NCBI RefSeq assembly: GCF_009914765.1
Contig: NZ_WYDS01000001.1
Coordinates: 186,001-250,000, forward strand
Direction: 5' to 3'
Length of the DNA: 64,000 bases
From: Halodesulfovibrio sp. MK-HDV
GTDB taxonomy: Bacteria; Desulfobacterota; Desulfovibrionia; Desulfovibrionales; Desulfovibrionaceae
Of this stretch, positions 8,572-15,705 are shown piece after piece. The notes under the pieces are model-generated. The model did no database searches, was not told where the DNA came from, and saw only the letters and a list, made by a program, of their open reading frames with translations. A program made the translations under genes and the position numbers. Within the stretch, counting starts at the first letter, position 1. Each line of letters opens with the position of its first letter.

Positions 8572-9387
8572 ATGCACATTACCTGTCCAAATTGTTCTAC
8601 CAAGTTTAGTCTTCCAGATGAAATGTTCAAAGATGGAGCTCAGGCTCGTTGCACTGTGTGCGATGAGGTCTTTCCTCTTATCCAAACTCCAGAGCACGAT
8701 GTTGAAGTAGAACCCCAAGAAGAAATTGCCTTCTCTGAATCGCCTGAAGAAGAGACCATTGCACCTGAGGGTGACTTGGATGCTCTTATTGGTGATGAAG
8801 GTACATTTGGACTTGGCGAATCTAAGAAGAAGGAAAAGAAAAAATCCGGTAAGGGTTGTCTTATCTTTTTCTTGATTCTCCTTCTGTTGGGTGGAGCTTG
8901 CGCCGGTGTATGGTTCTTAGCACCAGACCTGGTCAAGAGTTTCCTTCCTATGCAAGAGAAAGCGCAGAATGTTCCTGCTGCGGCAGCGAACGATGTTTCC
9001 CGAATTTCACTCAAAAACATTAGTCAGTATTACATTACGAATGAGAAAATCGGTCAGATTTTTGTTATCGAAGGTGATGCAGAAAACCGTTTTGGTGTTC
9101 CTAAGGAACTTATCAAGGTTGAAGCAACACTATATGATACAACCAACGTATCTATTGCCAGCCAGCAACAGCTTGGTGGCTCCGGTGTTTCTTTATTTCA
9201 GCTTCAGGTATTAGCTAAAGAAGAGCTTGCTGATGCTTTGAATAACAAGGTTGAGATTTTAACAAACAACACCAATGTCATGCCTACTAAATCTGTCCAT
9301 TTTATGGTCGTATTTTACGATCCGCCCAAAGGTGTTGCAGAGTTTGGTGTGAAAGTTGTTGAAGCTAAAAATCCTCCAGTTCAGTAG
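8572..9387 (+). CDS. MJ0042-type zinc-ribbon membrane protein (DUF3426-like)
   Basis: A 271-residue protein with three parts. The N-terminus MHITCPNCSTKFSLPDEMF...ARCTVCDEVF is a four-cysteine zinc ribbon of the MJ0042 type. A highly acidic linker (residues 40-90) and a KKKEKKKSGKG basic patch precede one membrane helix (CLIFFLILLLLGGACAGVWFL). The C-terminal half (ISLKNISQYYITNEKIGQIFVIEGDAEN) resembles the extracytoplasmic DUF3426 domain. I take the ATG at 8572, preceded by GGGA, over the in-frame TTG at 8560. It lies between hpt and radA, 6 bases from the latter. Function is unknown; the ribbon should be cytoplasmic and the C-domain periplasmic. Confidence 0.75.
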   Translation: MHITCPNCSTKFSLPDEMFKDGAQARCTVCDEVFPLIQTPEHDVEVEPQEEIAFSESPEEETIAPEGDLDALIGDEGTFGLGESKKKEKKKSGKGCLIFFLILLLLGGACAGVWFLAPDLVKSFLPMQEKAQNVPAAAANDVSRISLKNISQYYITNEKIGQIFVIEGDAENRFGVPKELIKVEATLYDTTNVSIASQQQLGGSGVSLFQLQVLAKEELADALNNKVEILTNNTNVMPTKSVHFMVVFYDPPKGVAEFGVKVVEAKNPPVQ

Positions 9388-9393
9388 TATACA

Positions 9394-10743
9394 GTGAAGA
9401 CTCGCGAAATATATATATGTTCCGCCTGTGGAGCTTCTGTTGCACAATGGCGTGGACAATGTCCGAAATGTAAGGAGTGGAATACACTTGAGGCCCGCAC
9501 TGTTTCGAAAGAGCAGGCCAAAAGGCGTGGTTCCACTCCTTTAGTACCTTCAGGTTCTGCCATTATCCCCCTTAGAGATGTCAAAGAGGATGAGCATACC
9601 CCGTTCGGAACGGGAATGGCTGAGCTTGATCGAATTCTTGGTGCCGGTATTGTGCCGGGAGCTGCGCTGTTAATCGGTGGCGAGCCGGGTATTGGTAAAT
9701 CAACTTTGCTGCTGCAAGTGGCAGGGGGCGTTGCTGAATCCGGTAAACAGGTGTTGTATGTTTCAGGTGAGGAATCACTTGGACAACTTCGTGCTCGTGC
9801 TGCTCGACTTGATGCGTTAGATGAAAATTTAACGGCTATTTCTACTTCCAAGTTAGATGATGTTTTGCCTGTTCTGGAATCCTCGAATCCTCCTGATTTG
9901 TTGATTGTGGACTCCGTGCAGACTGTGTCGTCTCTACGTGTGGAAGGTTTGCCGGGTAGTGTGACACAGGTGCGTGCCGTCTCCATTGAGCTTATTGAAA
10001 CATGTAAGCGTGTTGGTGTTGCGCTGTTACTTGTGGGGCATGTTACCAAAGATGGACAACTTGCAGGGCCTAAGCTTCTTGAGCATATGGTTGATACTGT
10101 AATCTCCATTGAAGGTGACCGCAGACAAATGTACCGCATGTTGCGGATTATCAAAAATCGTTTTGGGCCGAATCAGGAACTGATTGTTTTTGAAATGGTG
10201 CATGACGGCATGCAGATTGTCGATGACCCTTCAACCTACTTTCTTGGCGCACGCGATCCAGAGCTTTCCGGAACAGCTGTTGTTATGGCTGTCGATGGAC
10301 AGCGTCCGTTTGCTGTTGAAGTTCAGGCACTGGTGAGTCGCAGTTATCTTTCTATTCCACGTCGTACAGGACTTGGTTTTGATGTGAACAGACTGCACTT
10401 GTTGCTTGCCGTTTTAGAAAAACGGTTGCGTTTGAATTTTGCAGAAGTCGATATCTACGCAAAAGTTGGTGGCGGGATGAAACTGCAAGACCCGGGAATG
10501 GATCTTGCGTTGATTGCGGCTGTTCTTTCTTCTTTTTATGACCTTCCACTTCCCTCTAAGTCTGTATTATGGGGAGAGGTCGATTTGAACGGACAGGTTC
10601 GTCCTGTAGCTTCGCATGACATTAGGCAGCGTCAGGCTTCTAGACTTGGCTATCGTCCTATATTATGCCCTGAGGCAGAGCCGGAAACTGGACTGCGCAC
10701 TATTGTTCAGTTGCAGGAAGCTCTTTTCAGTAAAAATGGATAG
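9394..10743 (+). CDS. radA: DNA repair protein RadA (Sms)
   Basis: Branch-migration ATPase acting with RecA in recombination repair. The 449-residue protein has the four-cysteine zinc finger (CSACGASVAQWRGQCPKC, residues 9-26), a Walker A motif GGEPGIGKST at 95-104, the RadA-specific KNRFG motif near residue 252, and a C-terminal Lon-protease-like domain (KVGGGMKLQDPGMDLALIAA). The start is GTG at 9394, six bases after the preceding stop. A strong terminator follows at 10793-10828. All family hallmarks are present. Confidence 0.95.
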   Translation: MKTREIYICSACGASVAQWRGQCPKCKEWNTLEARTVSKEQAKRRGSTPLVPSGSAIIPLRDVKEDEHTPFGTGMAELDRILGAGIVPGAALLIGGEPGIGKSTLLLQVAGGVAESGKQVLYVSGEESLGQLRARAARLDALDENLTAISTSKLDDVLPVLESSNPPDLLIVDSVQTVSSLRVEGLPGSVTQVRAVSIELIETCKRVGVALLLVGHVTKDGQLAGPKLLEHMVDTVISIEGDRRQMYRMLRIIKNRFGPNQELIVFEMVHDGMQIVDDPSTYFLGARDPELSGTAVVMAVDGQRPFAVEVQALVSRSYLSIPRRTGLGFDVNRLHLLLAVLEKRLRLNFAEVDIYAKVGGGMKLQDPGMDLALIAAVLSSFYDLPLPSKSVLWGEVDLNGQVRPVASHDIRQRQASRLGYRPILCPEAEPETGLRTIVQLQEALFSKNG

Positions 10744-10792
10744 TAGCGTGTATTTAAATTTTATTGGTTAGATGCTTTGGTATGCAGCCATG

Positions 10793-10828
10793 CACCAAAA
10801 TCTCTTTGAGAGTTTTGGTGTTTTTTTT
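10793..10828 (+). terminator. Intrinsic terminator after radA
   Basis: Stem arms CACCAAAA and TTTTGGTG, with an inner CTC/GAG pairing, are followed by eight T. It closes the metH-to-radA transcription unit. Confidence 0.88.
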
Positions 10829-10910
10829 GCCACTTTTTCTGTAATTTCTCATGGTTATGACGGATAAAAGTGTATAGTGTTACTTCCCCAAGAAAAAAAG
10901 GCAAAATGTA

Positions 10911-12869
10911 ATGTTAGATGACATACATATACAGGGTGACGGCGCAGCTAGTTACCAGAATCAATCAGAGATGGCTGTTCATGCTTCTGCTGATGGTCAA
11001 CTGTGCACAATGTATTATGTGCGACTTACGTTGCAATCTGACCTTACAAATGAAACTCCGGCTTCTATTTTTGCTGCACATGAAGAGCAGGGGACAATAT
11101 TTTATTTGCCAGAGTTGACTGCGTTACCTGCGCTTGATGAATACACAACAGGTAAGCGATATTTACAGTATCACGTCTTAATCATTACGCCTCTACAGTG
11201 CGAGGCTGAGGCGTGTAGTACCGTGTTTGACTCACTTGGCTCTGCGGAATCTGTTCAGTTAGGCGTAATAGGCATCAAGCATAGCAAAGATGCCACTTCA
11301 GTTTTTTCTCAATATTTCTTGTCAGCTGTAGGGCGCGGCAGTGCCGATTTGATTGAAGTTTCAGAGGGGCTACAGGAACTTTTGGAGCCTTTGTTGGTAG
11401 CACAGGACTCTGTACTCGGCTTGAAAGAGAATCCAGAGGGTACATGCCAGTCTGAAGAAAGTACTGTATCTCAAAGTGCTCCCCGATCTGCAATTGAGAA
11501 CGTGGTTGCAGTTGATTCTCTTATTTCTGAGGCGCAGGCTGAAGTGTCCGCTTCTTTGGTTGAAGCTTACGATTCAGATTCTGTATCACCAATGTCCGAA
11601 GTCGAGTTTTCGCTTAATCCTCCACGCGGTATTGATTCTGTCGCAGAGGCAGATCTTTCTGTTGAAGCTTCGAATGGAAGTAGCGCTCAGTATATTTCCA
11701 AAGTCTGTGATCATCTGGTTCCATTGGAAGAGAACAATTCCCATAGTATTTCTTGTTTTGAGTGGGGAAAATCTTCGGTTCTTGATTCTGAGAATTGTTT
11801 GGCAGATGATGCGCATATATCTGACTATTTTTCATGCAAAAAAACAGCAGAGACCAATGAACTAAGGTCAACGCAGCAGGAAGATAAGCTTAATAGACTT
11901 ATTTCCCGTGTGAGTGAGTTGTCCGGTATGCAGTCTAAACTGTACGATTATGCTGTCACACAGGAAGATGATCTTCTTCGTAGCATGGCAGATGAGTTTG
12001 ACAGGCTATACTGTGTGCTGCGCGATTCGGCACTAGAGTTGCGCATGGTTTCACTGGAGCCATTGTTGCATTCTGTGAAAGATTGGCTTGAAGATGCAGC
12101 TCAGTCCGTTGGGAGGCAGTTACAGCTGACCCTTCAAGGTGCTGATGTTCAAGTGGACGCTGTTGTTGCTGAGGCTGTGACTGATGCGCTAGCAACATAT
12201 TTTTCTGCGAGTGTTCTTTCTGTAATTACAGATACTGAATTCGAATCTATTTCTCTTACCGTGGAATATTCAGGTACAGATGTCCTGTTGTTCATAGATC
12301 ACTTTGGTTGTGGTGGTCAGGGTACAGAACAAAATCTTCAGATTTCTAAGGCATTACTTGGGTTGCAGGCAGAAATGTTGGCGCTGCATGGTGCTATGGC
12401 TGTTGGCTATAATGATCAGGGCAGAACGAGCATTAAAGTTAGTTTCCCTGTTACTCAGGCAATGATTGAAGGGCTTGTTGTACAATGTGGTGACGAGCAA
12501 TATATTGTTCCGATGAATCAGGTTGCAGAATGCGTTGATTGCAGTCCTCGTATGGGAGTTGAAGCCAAAGAGAACAAAGTAGTTCTTGGCGGTGAATCTG
12601 TTCCGTATGTTCGACTCCGAGAATATGTTGATTTGGATGGTAAGGCAGAGCATGAGCAATGTATTGTGATCCAATCACTATCTGGTACATTCGGCTTGAT
12701 TGTGGACGGAGTCGTGGGGGAATTACAGGCAGCAGTGAAGCCTGTTGGTGCTCTGTATAAAAATATCGAAATGATTTCAGGTGTATCTGTAAAAGCTGAT
12801 GGTGTGCCGAGCCTAGTTGTGAACCTTCAGCACTTACAAACAGTTGCAGATTGCCTGATTATTAATTAA
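10911..12869 (+). CDS. CheA-like chemotaxis protein lacking kinase motifs
   Basis: A 652-residue protein built on a CheA scaffold. Residues 1-165 resemble the regulatory domain found between HPt and kinase domains in CheA proteins (YYVRLTLQSDL, LPELTALPALDEY). An acidic linker follows to residue 325. Residues 326-430 match the CheA dimerisation helices and the start of the ATPase domain (LNRLISRVSELSGM, ALELRMVSLEPLL). Where CheA has its N-box (LLRNSVDHG-like) this protein reads DALATYFSASVL, and no G1/G2 glycine boxes follow. Residues 518-652 are a CheW-like domain (VVQCGDEQYIVPMNQVAECV). No phosphorylatable HPt histidine is visible. It probably acts as a receptor-array scaffold rather than a kinase. 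Confidence 0.7.
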   Translation: MLDDIHIQGDGAASYQNQSEMAVHASADGQLCTMYYVRLTLQSDLTNETPASIFAAHEEQGTIFYLPELTALPALDEYTTGKRYLQYHVLIITPLQCEAEACSTVFDSLGSAESVQLGVIGIKHSKDATSVFSQYFLSAVGRGSADLIEVSEGLQELLEPLLVAQDSVLGLKENPEGTCQSEESTVSQSAPRSAIENVVAVDSLISEAQAEVSASLVEAYDSDSVSPMSEVEFSLNPPRGIDSVAEADLSVEASNGSSAQYISKVCDHLVPLEENNSHSISCFEWGKSSVLDSENCLADDAHISDYFSCKKTAETNELRSTQQEDKLNRLISRVSELSGMQSKLYDYAVTQEDDLLRSMADEFDRLYCVLRDSALELRMVSLEPLLHSVKDWLEDAAQSVGRQLQLTLQGADVQVDAVVAEAVTDALATYFSASVLSVITDTEFESISLTVEYSGTDVLLFIDHFGCGGQGTEQNLQISKALLGLQAEMLALHGAMAVGYNDQGRTSIKVSFPVTQAMIEGLVVQCGDEQYIVPMNQVAECVDCSPRMGVEAKENKVVLGGESVPYVRLREYVDLDGKAEHEQCIVIQSLSGTFGLIVDGVVGELQAAVKPVGALYKNIEMISGVSVKADGVPSLVVNLQHLQTVADCLIIN

Positions 12870-12941
12870 GAAAAGACACGACTGTGTATTCAAACAGTTT
12901 TGTAAAAATTAATTTTTTTGCAAAGGAATTAAGAAAATATT

Positions 12942-12975
12942 AAAAAAACAAACAGTTGAATGTTTGTTTTTTTGT
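12942..12975 (+). terminator. Terminator after the CheA-like gene
   Basis: Arms AAAAAACAAACA and TGTTTGTTTTTTT around a short GTTGAA loop. The stem is A/T-rich and so weaker than others here, but the position 70 bases after the stop and the T run support it. Confidence 0.65.
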
Positions 12976-13062
12976 ATCAGTTGTACGGTGTTAAGAAAGG
13001 GTTAAAAAAGCAGAACTCTAACATACTAGAAAACAATTAAATTCTTTTTGCAAAAAATAAGC

Positions 13063-13076
13063 GTTAATCGCTTAAC
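13063..13076. promoter_or_regulatory. Inverted repeat upstream of sir, Rex-like core
   Basis: GTTAATCGCTTAAC is a perfect 5+4+5 inverted repeat. The core GTTAA-N4-TTAAC resembles sites of the NADH-sensing repressor Rex as I recall them for Desulfovibrionales, but the outer TTGT/ACAA flanks are not present. It lies about 140 bases ahead of sir. Confidence 0.35.
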
Positions 13077-13215
13077 CAAGTATGGTTCCTAATAAGCGTA
13101 GACACTGGCGAAGCTGTAGTGTAAAAACCGCACCACAGCAGGAAGAACGAAAAGTTCTTTTAAAGCACAGTTATAATCATATTATAATAAAAATAACTAT
13201 TAAGAAGGGCGTAAT

Positions 13216-13866
13216 ATGACTACTCCAGATGGTGCAATTTTACAGCGCGACAAAGAAACTTATGCAATCGTTCCACGTACCCCGGCAGGTATGCTTACTC
13301 CAGATGTTCTTGAGACCATCGCATACGTCTGTCGTAAGTACGAAGTGCCGATTATCAAAATTACTTCCGGTCAGCGCATGGCTCTTGTTGGCATGAAAGA
13401 AGAGCAGGTTGAACCAATTTGGGAAGAGCTTAAATGGAAAGTGGGCCGCGCTACTGAACTTTGTGTTCACTATGTACAGGCATGTCCTGGTACTGCAGTC
13501 TGTAAGCTCGGTGTGCAGGATTCTCTCGGGTTCGGTCTTGAACTTGAAGAAATCATGTACGGCAAGCCATTCCCTGCAAAAGTTAAGTTTGGTGTATCCG
13601 GCTGTCCAATGTGCTGTGGTGAAAGCCGCGTGCGCGATATCGGCCTTATTGGTACTAAAAAGGGTTGGGAAGTTATCGTTGGTGGTAACTCCGGTCCTCG
13701 TCCTCGTATTGGTGATACTCTTGCAAAAGATCTCACTCAGGATGAAGCTCAGGCTCTTATTGAAAAATTCCTCGACTACTACCGTGAAAATTCCGGTAAA
13801 CGCGTACGTATCTCTAAGTTCGTAGAAAAAGAAGGCATCGACGCGATTAAAGAAGCTCTTTTATAG
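13216..13866 (+). CDS. sir: Assimilatory-type low-molecular-mass sulfite reductase
   Basis: A 216-residue siroheme and [4Fe-4S] protein of the small sulfite reductase class described from Desulfovibrio, expected in the cytoplasm and reducing sulfite to sulfide. The cluster/siroheme cysteines are visible as C-X5-C at residues 90-96 (CPGTAVC) and C-X3-C at 130-134 (CPMCC), the arrangement shared by all siroheme sulfite and nitrite reductases. ITSGQRMALVGM near residue 49 matches the ferredoxin-like half-domain. It is a single gene between two terminators, so it is probably regulated on its own. It should not be confused with the dissimilatory DsrAB enzyme, which is absent here. Confidence 0.88.
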   Translation: MTTPDGAILQRDKETYAIVPRTPAGMLTPDVLETIAYVCRKYEVPIIKITSGQRMALVGMKEEQVEPIWEELKWKVGRATELCVHYVQACPGTAVCKLGVQDSLGFGLELEEIMYGKPFPAKVKFGVSGCPMCCGESRVRDIGLIGTKKGWEVIVGGNSGPRPRIGDTLAKDLTQDEAQALIEKFLDYYRENSGKRVRISKFVEKEGIDAIKEALL

Positions 13867-13885
13867 TTTCTGCCGAATAATAATT

Positions 13886-13934
13886 AAAAAAGCTCAAAGA
13901 TATGCATTTCTTGCAGGTCTTTGAGCTTTTTTTT
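13886..13934. terminator. Bidirectional terminator between sir and the DUF190 gene
   Basis: Arms AAAAAAGCTCAAAGA and TCTTTGAGCTTTTTTTT form a long stem with A and T tails on both sides, serving sir on the plus strand and the crcB-DUF190 unit on the minus strand. Confidence 0.88.
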
Positions 13935-13964
13935 ATTAAGAACTAGAGGTTGGTTGTACGACTG

Positions 13965-14273
13965 TTACGTCTTCCTGTAAAATAAGGCTTCTCCGGTGAA
14001 CTGCTCTAATTTGGGAATAAAGCTTTGAATGTTCTCTTTTGTGTCGATAATTTGTATAAGAAGAGGAAGATCTTCTGAAATACGCAAGATGCCCACTGAA
14101 TGTATCTTTTTGTCTCTGCCGTAGCTGTATAATCCACGGAAGACTGAAACTCCTGCAAGGTCAGCATCCTTTGCTTGTTCCATAATTACTTCGTAGAGAC
14201 TTTCTCCTTTGAACTGATCTTTTTCGCTAATGTAAATACTGAGCCGCTGTACGGTTCCTTGTAAGTGATGCAT
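13965..14273 (-). CDS. DUF190 family protein
   Basis: A 102-residue soluble protein of the DUF190/COG1993 family: it begins MHHLQGTVQRLSIYISEKDQ and contains ADLAGVSVFRGLYSYG and PLLIQIIDTKENIQSF, the usual conserved blocks. The fold is ferredoxin-like/PII-like, suggesting a small regulatory or ligand-binding protein. It lies 9 bases after crcB on the same strand, a pairing common in bacteria and taken to mean a role in fluoride resistance; the biochemical role is not established. Confidence 0.85.
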   Translation of the reverse strand: MHHLQGTVQRLSIYISEKDQFKGESLYEVIMEQAKDADLAGVSVFRGLYSYGRDKKIHSVGILRISEDLPLLIQIIDTKENIQSFIPKLEQFTGEALFYRKT

Positions 14274-14282
14274 TGAATTCTC

Positions 14283-14657
14283 CTATATAAGCCTGCCAAG
14301 AGCGAGTCCAAATTTAAGAAGGATAACTCCGGTGATAATCTGCCCTACAACATTTAAAAGAAAGTATGGCCACTGCGCAGAGTCCAGCAGAGCCGCTGAT
14401 TCAAAAATGAATGTAGAGAAGGTTGTAAAAGCGCCCATAAAGCCGGTAAGAATTATTACACGAAATTCAGGCGAAAGAGAGAGTCTGTCTTGTGCATATG
14501 CCCAGATAAGACCGAACATGAAGCAGCCGATGACGTTGACGAGGTATGTGCCTATTGGAAAGCTGATGTTTATTGCACGTTGAAATACTCCTGAAAGTAA
14601 GTAACGGCTTAAACTGCCAAACCCTCCGGCGCAAAACAATAGAATGATTTTTGTCAT
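14283..14657 (-). CDS. crcB: Fluoride exporter CrcB/Fluc
   Basis: A 124-residue, four-helix membrane protein exporting fluoride as a dual-topology dimer. Conserved features are GGFGSLSRYLLSG at the N-terminus, the pore-lining FPIGTYLVNVIGCFMFG (with the N and G residues of the family) and the helix-break region GFMGAFTTFSTFIFE. It leads a two-gene unit with DUF190. Only 44 bases separate it from the divergent CYTH gene, leaving little room for the fluoride riboswitch that often precedes crcB, and I see none. Confidence 0.93.
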   Translation of the reverse strand: MTKIILLFCAGGFGSLSRYLLSGVFQRAINISFPIGTYLVNVIGCFMFGLIWAYAQDRLSLSPEFRVIILTGFMGAFTTFSTFIFESAALLDSAQWPYFLLNVVGQIITGVILLKFGLALGRLI

Positions 14658-14701
14658 GCTGTTTCCTTGATTATGATAACAAAAAACCTGGAAGTTACTA
14701 T

Positions 14702-15301
14702 ATGGCGTTCGAAATTGAGTTGAAATTTATACATGTTGACCCTTCATTGTTGCGCGAAAAACTATCAGCACTCGGTGGTTTGTGTAAAGGAAGACATCTG
14801 GAGCGGAATGTTGTTTTCGATACACCTGAGCGTGGCATGAAAGACAAAAGCAAGTTGTTGCGACTGCGGACAAAACAATGGAAAGGTCGTCATGAGACAG
14901 TTCTTACATTGAAACTTCCGCCGAAAGGTGACATTCCTTTAGATGTAAAAATATACGACGAACGCGAAACAAAAGTTGAGAGCTTTGACGGAACGTATGG
15001 TATCCTCGAAGGGCTCGGGTATGTTGGAGCCTTCCGCTACGATAAAATGCGTGAAGAGTGGAAGCTTGATAATGTAGAAATTTGCATAGATGAGCTTTCA
15101 TTCGATACTGTTATTGAGTTGGAAGGCGAGCGCGATGATATTTTTGCATTAGCGGACAAGCTCTCCCTGTCGCTGGAGAATTCGTCTACTGCGACTTATC
15201 ACGAATTGCATAGAGCATATCGAGAACGTGAAAATCTTGCTCCGCAGGATAGTTTTTATTTTTCTGATGATGAGTGTCAGCAGCTGCTGAAAAATCTATA
15301 G
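14702..15301 (+). CDS. CYTH-domain protein (class IV adenylate cyclase / triphosphatase-like)
   Basis: A 199-residue CYTH (triphosphate tunnel metalloenzyme) protein. The signature EIELK lies at residues 4-8, followed by basic and acidic strands lining the tunnel (LLRLRTKQWKGRHETVLTLKLPP, VEICIDELSFDTVIELEG). The length and layout resemble CyaB-type class IV adenylate cyclases, but members of this superfamily also act as thiamine-triphosphatase or tripolyphosphatase, and sequence alone cannot decide. I chose ATG at 14702, with GGAAG upstream, over the longer in-frame start at 14651, which overlaps crcB on the other strand. Confidence 0.78.
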   Translation: MAFEIELKFIHVDPSLLREKLSALGGLCKGRHLERNVVFDTPERGMKDKSKLLRLRTKQWKGRHETVLTLKLPPKGDIPLDVKIYDERETKVESFDGTYGILEGLGYVGAFRYDKMREEWKLDNVEICIDELSFDTVIELEGERDDIFALADKLSLSLENSSTATYHELHRAYRERENLAPQDSFYFSDDECQQLLKNL

Positions 15302-15315
15302 AGAAGGCAGTCAGT

Positions 15316-15350
15316 GGGTAATAAACCCTATGTGTGGGTTGTCATTACCC
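15316..15350 (+). promoter_or_regulatory. Hairpin ahead of clpS
   Basis: GGGTAATAAACCC and GGGTTGTCATTACCC can pair around a short loop, with small bulges. No T run follows, so it is not a standard terminator. It covers the upstream in-frame ATG at 15330 and may be an attenuating or processing structure in the clpS leader. Confidence 0.35.
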
Positions 15351-15392
15351 GTAGCTGACATTAACAATACTATTACATGTAATGGATTCATT

Positions 15393-15704
15393 ATGGCTGA
15401 ACATCATAGACCTGATTTCGATTCTGACATTCTGCTTGAAGAAGAGCTAAAAGAGCCTCGTAAGTTTCGAGTGCTCATGCATAATGATGACTATACCACA
15501 ATGGATTTTGTCATTTTAATCCTTGTAGAAGTTTTCCGAAAGACCACTCAACAGGCAACACAGGTTATGTTGAATATTCATGAAAAAGGTGCCGGAGAAT
15601 GCGGAGTGTACACCGCAGAGGTTGCTGAAACCAAAATTGCAATTGTCCGTGCCCGCGCAAAAGAAGCTGGCTATCCTCTAAAATGTTCAATGGAGGAGGT
15701 ATAA
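15393..15704 (+). CDS. clpS: ATP-dependent Clp protease adaptor ClpS
   Basis: Adaptor that delivers N-degron substrates to ClpAP. About 103 residues from MAEHHRP. The substrate-pocket motif is clear: RVLMHNDDYTTMDFVILIL, followed by the VMLNIHEKGAGECGVYT block with the ClpA-contacting H. The start is uncertain: ATG at 15393 gives a normal length but has a weak ribosome binding site, while an in-frame ATG at 15330 would add 21 residues unlike other ClpS proteins. It ends two bases before clpA. Confidence 0.9.
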   Translation: MAEHHRPDFDSDILLEEELKEPRKFRVLMHNDDYTTMDFVILILVEVFRKTTQQATQVMLNIHEKGAGECGVYTAEVAETKIAIVRARAKEAGYPLKCSMEEV

Positions 15705-15705
15705 T

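Larger units (their letters stand above)
12870..13215. other. Intergenic region between the CheA-like gene and sir
   Basis: 346 bases without a plausible gene. It holds a terminator (12942-12975), an inverted repeat GTTAA-TCGC-TTAAC (13063-13076) partly overlapped by AAGCG-TTAAT-CGCTT, and an AT-rich stretch with promoter-like TATAAT-type sequence ahead of sir. The sir ribosome binding site AAGAAGGG precedes its ATG at 13216. Confidence 0.6.

Noticed and set aside
14658-14701. Fluoride riboswitch ahead of crcB
   Set aside because: Only 44 bases separate the divergent genes and the riboswitch consensus is not present.
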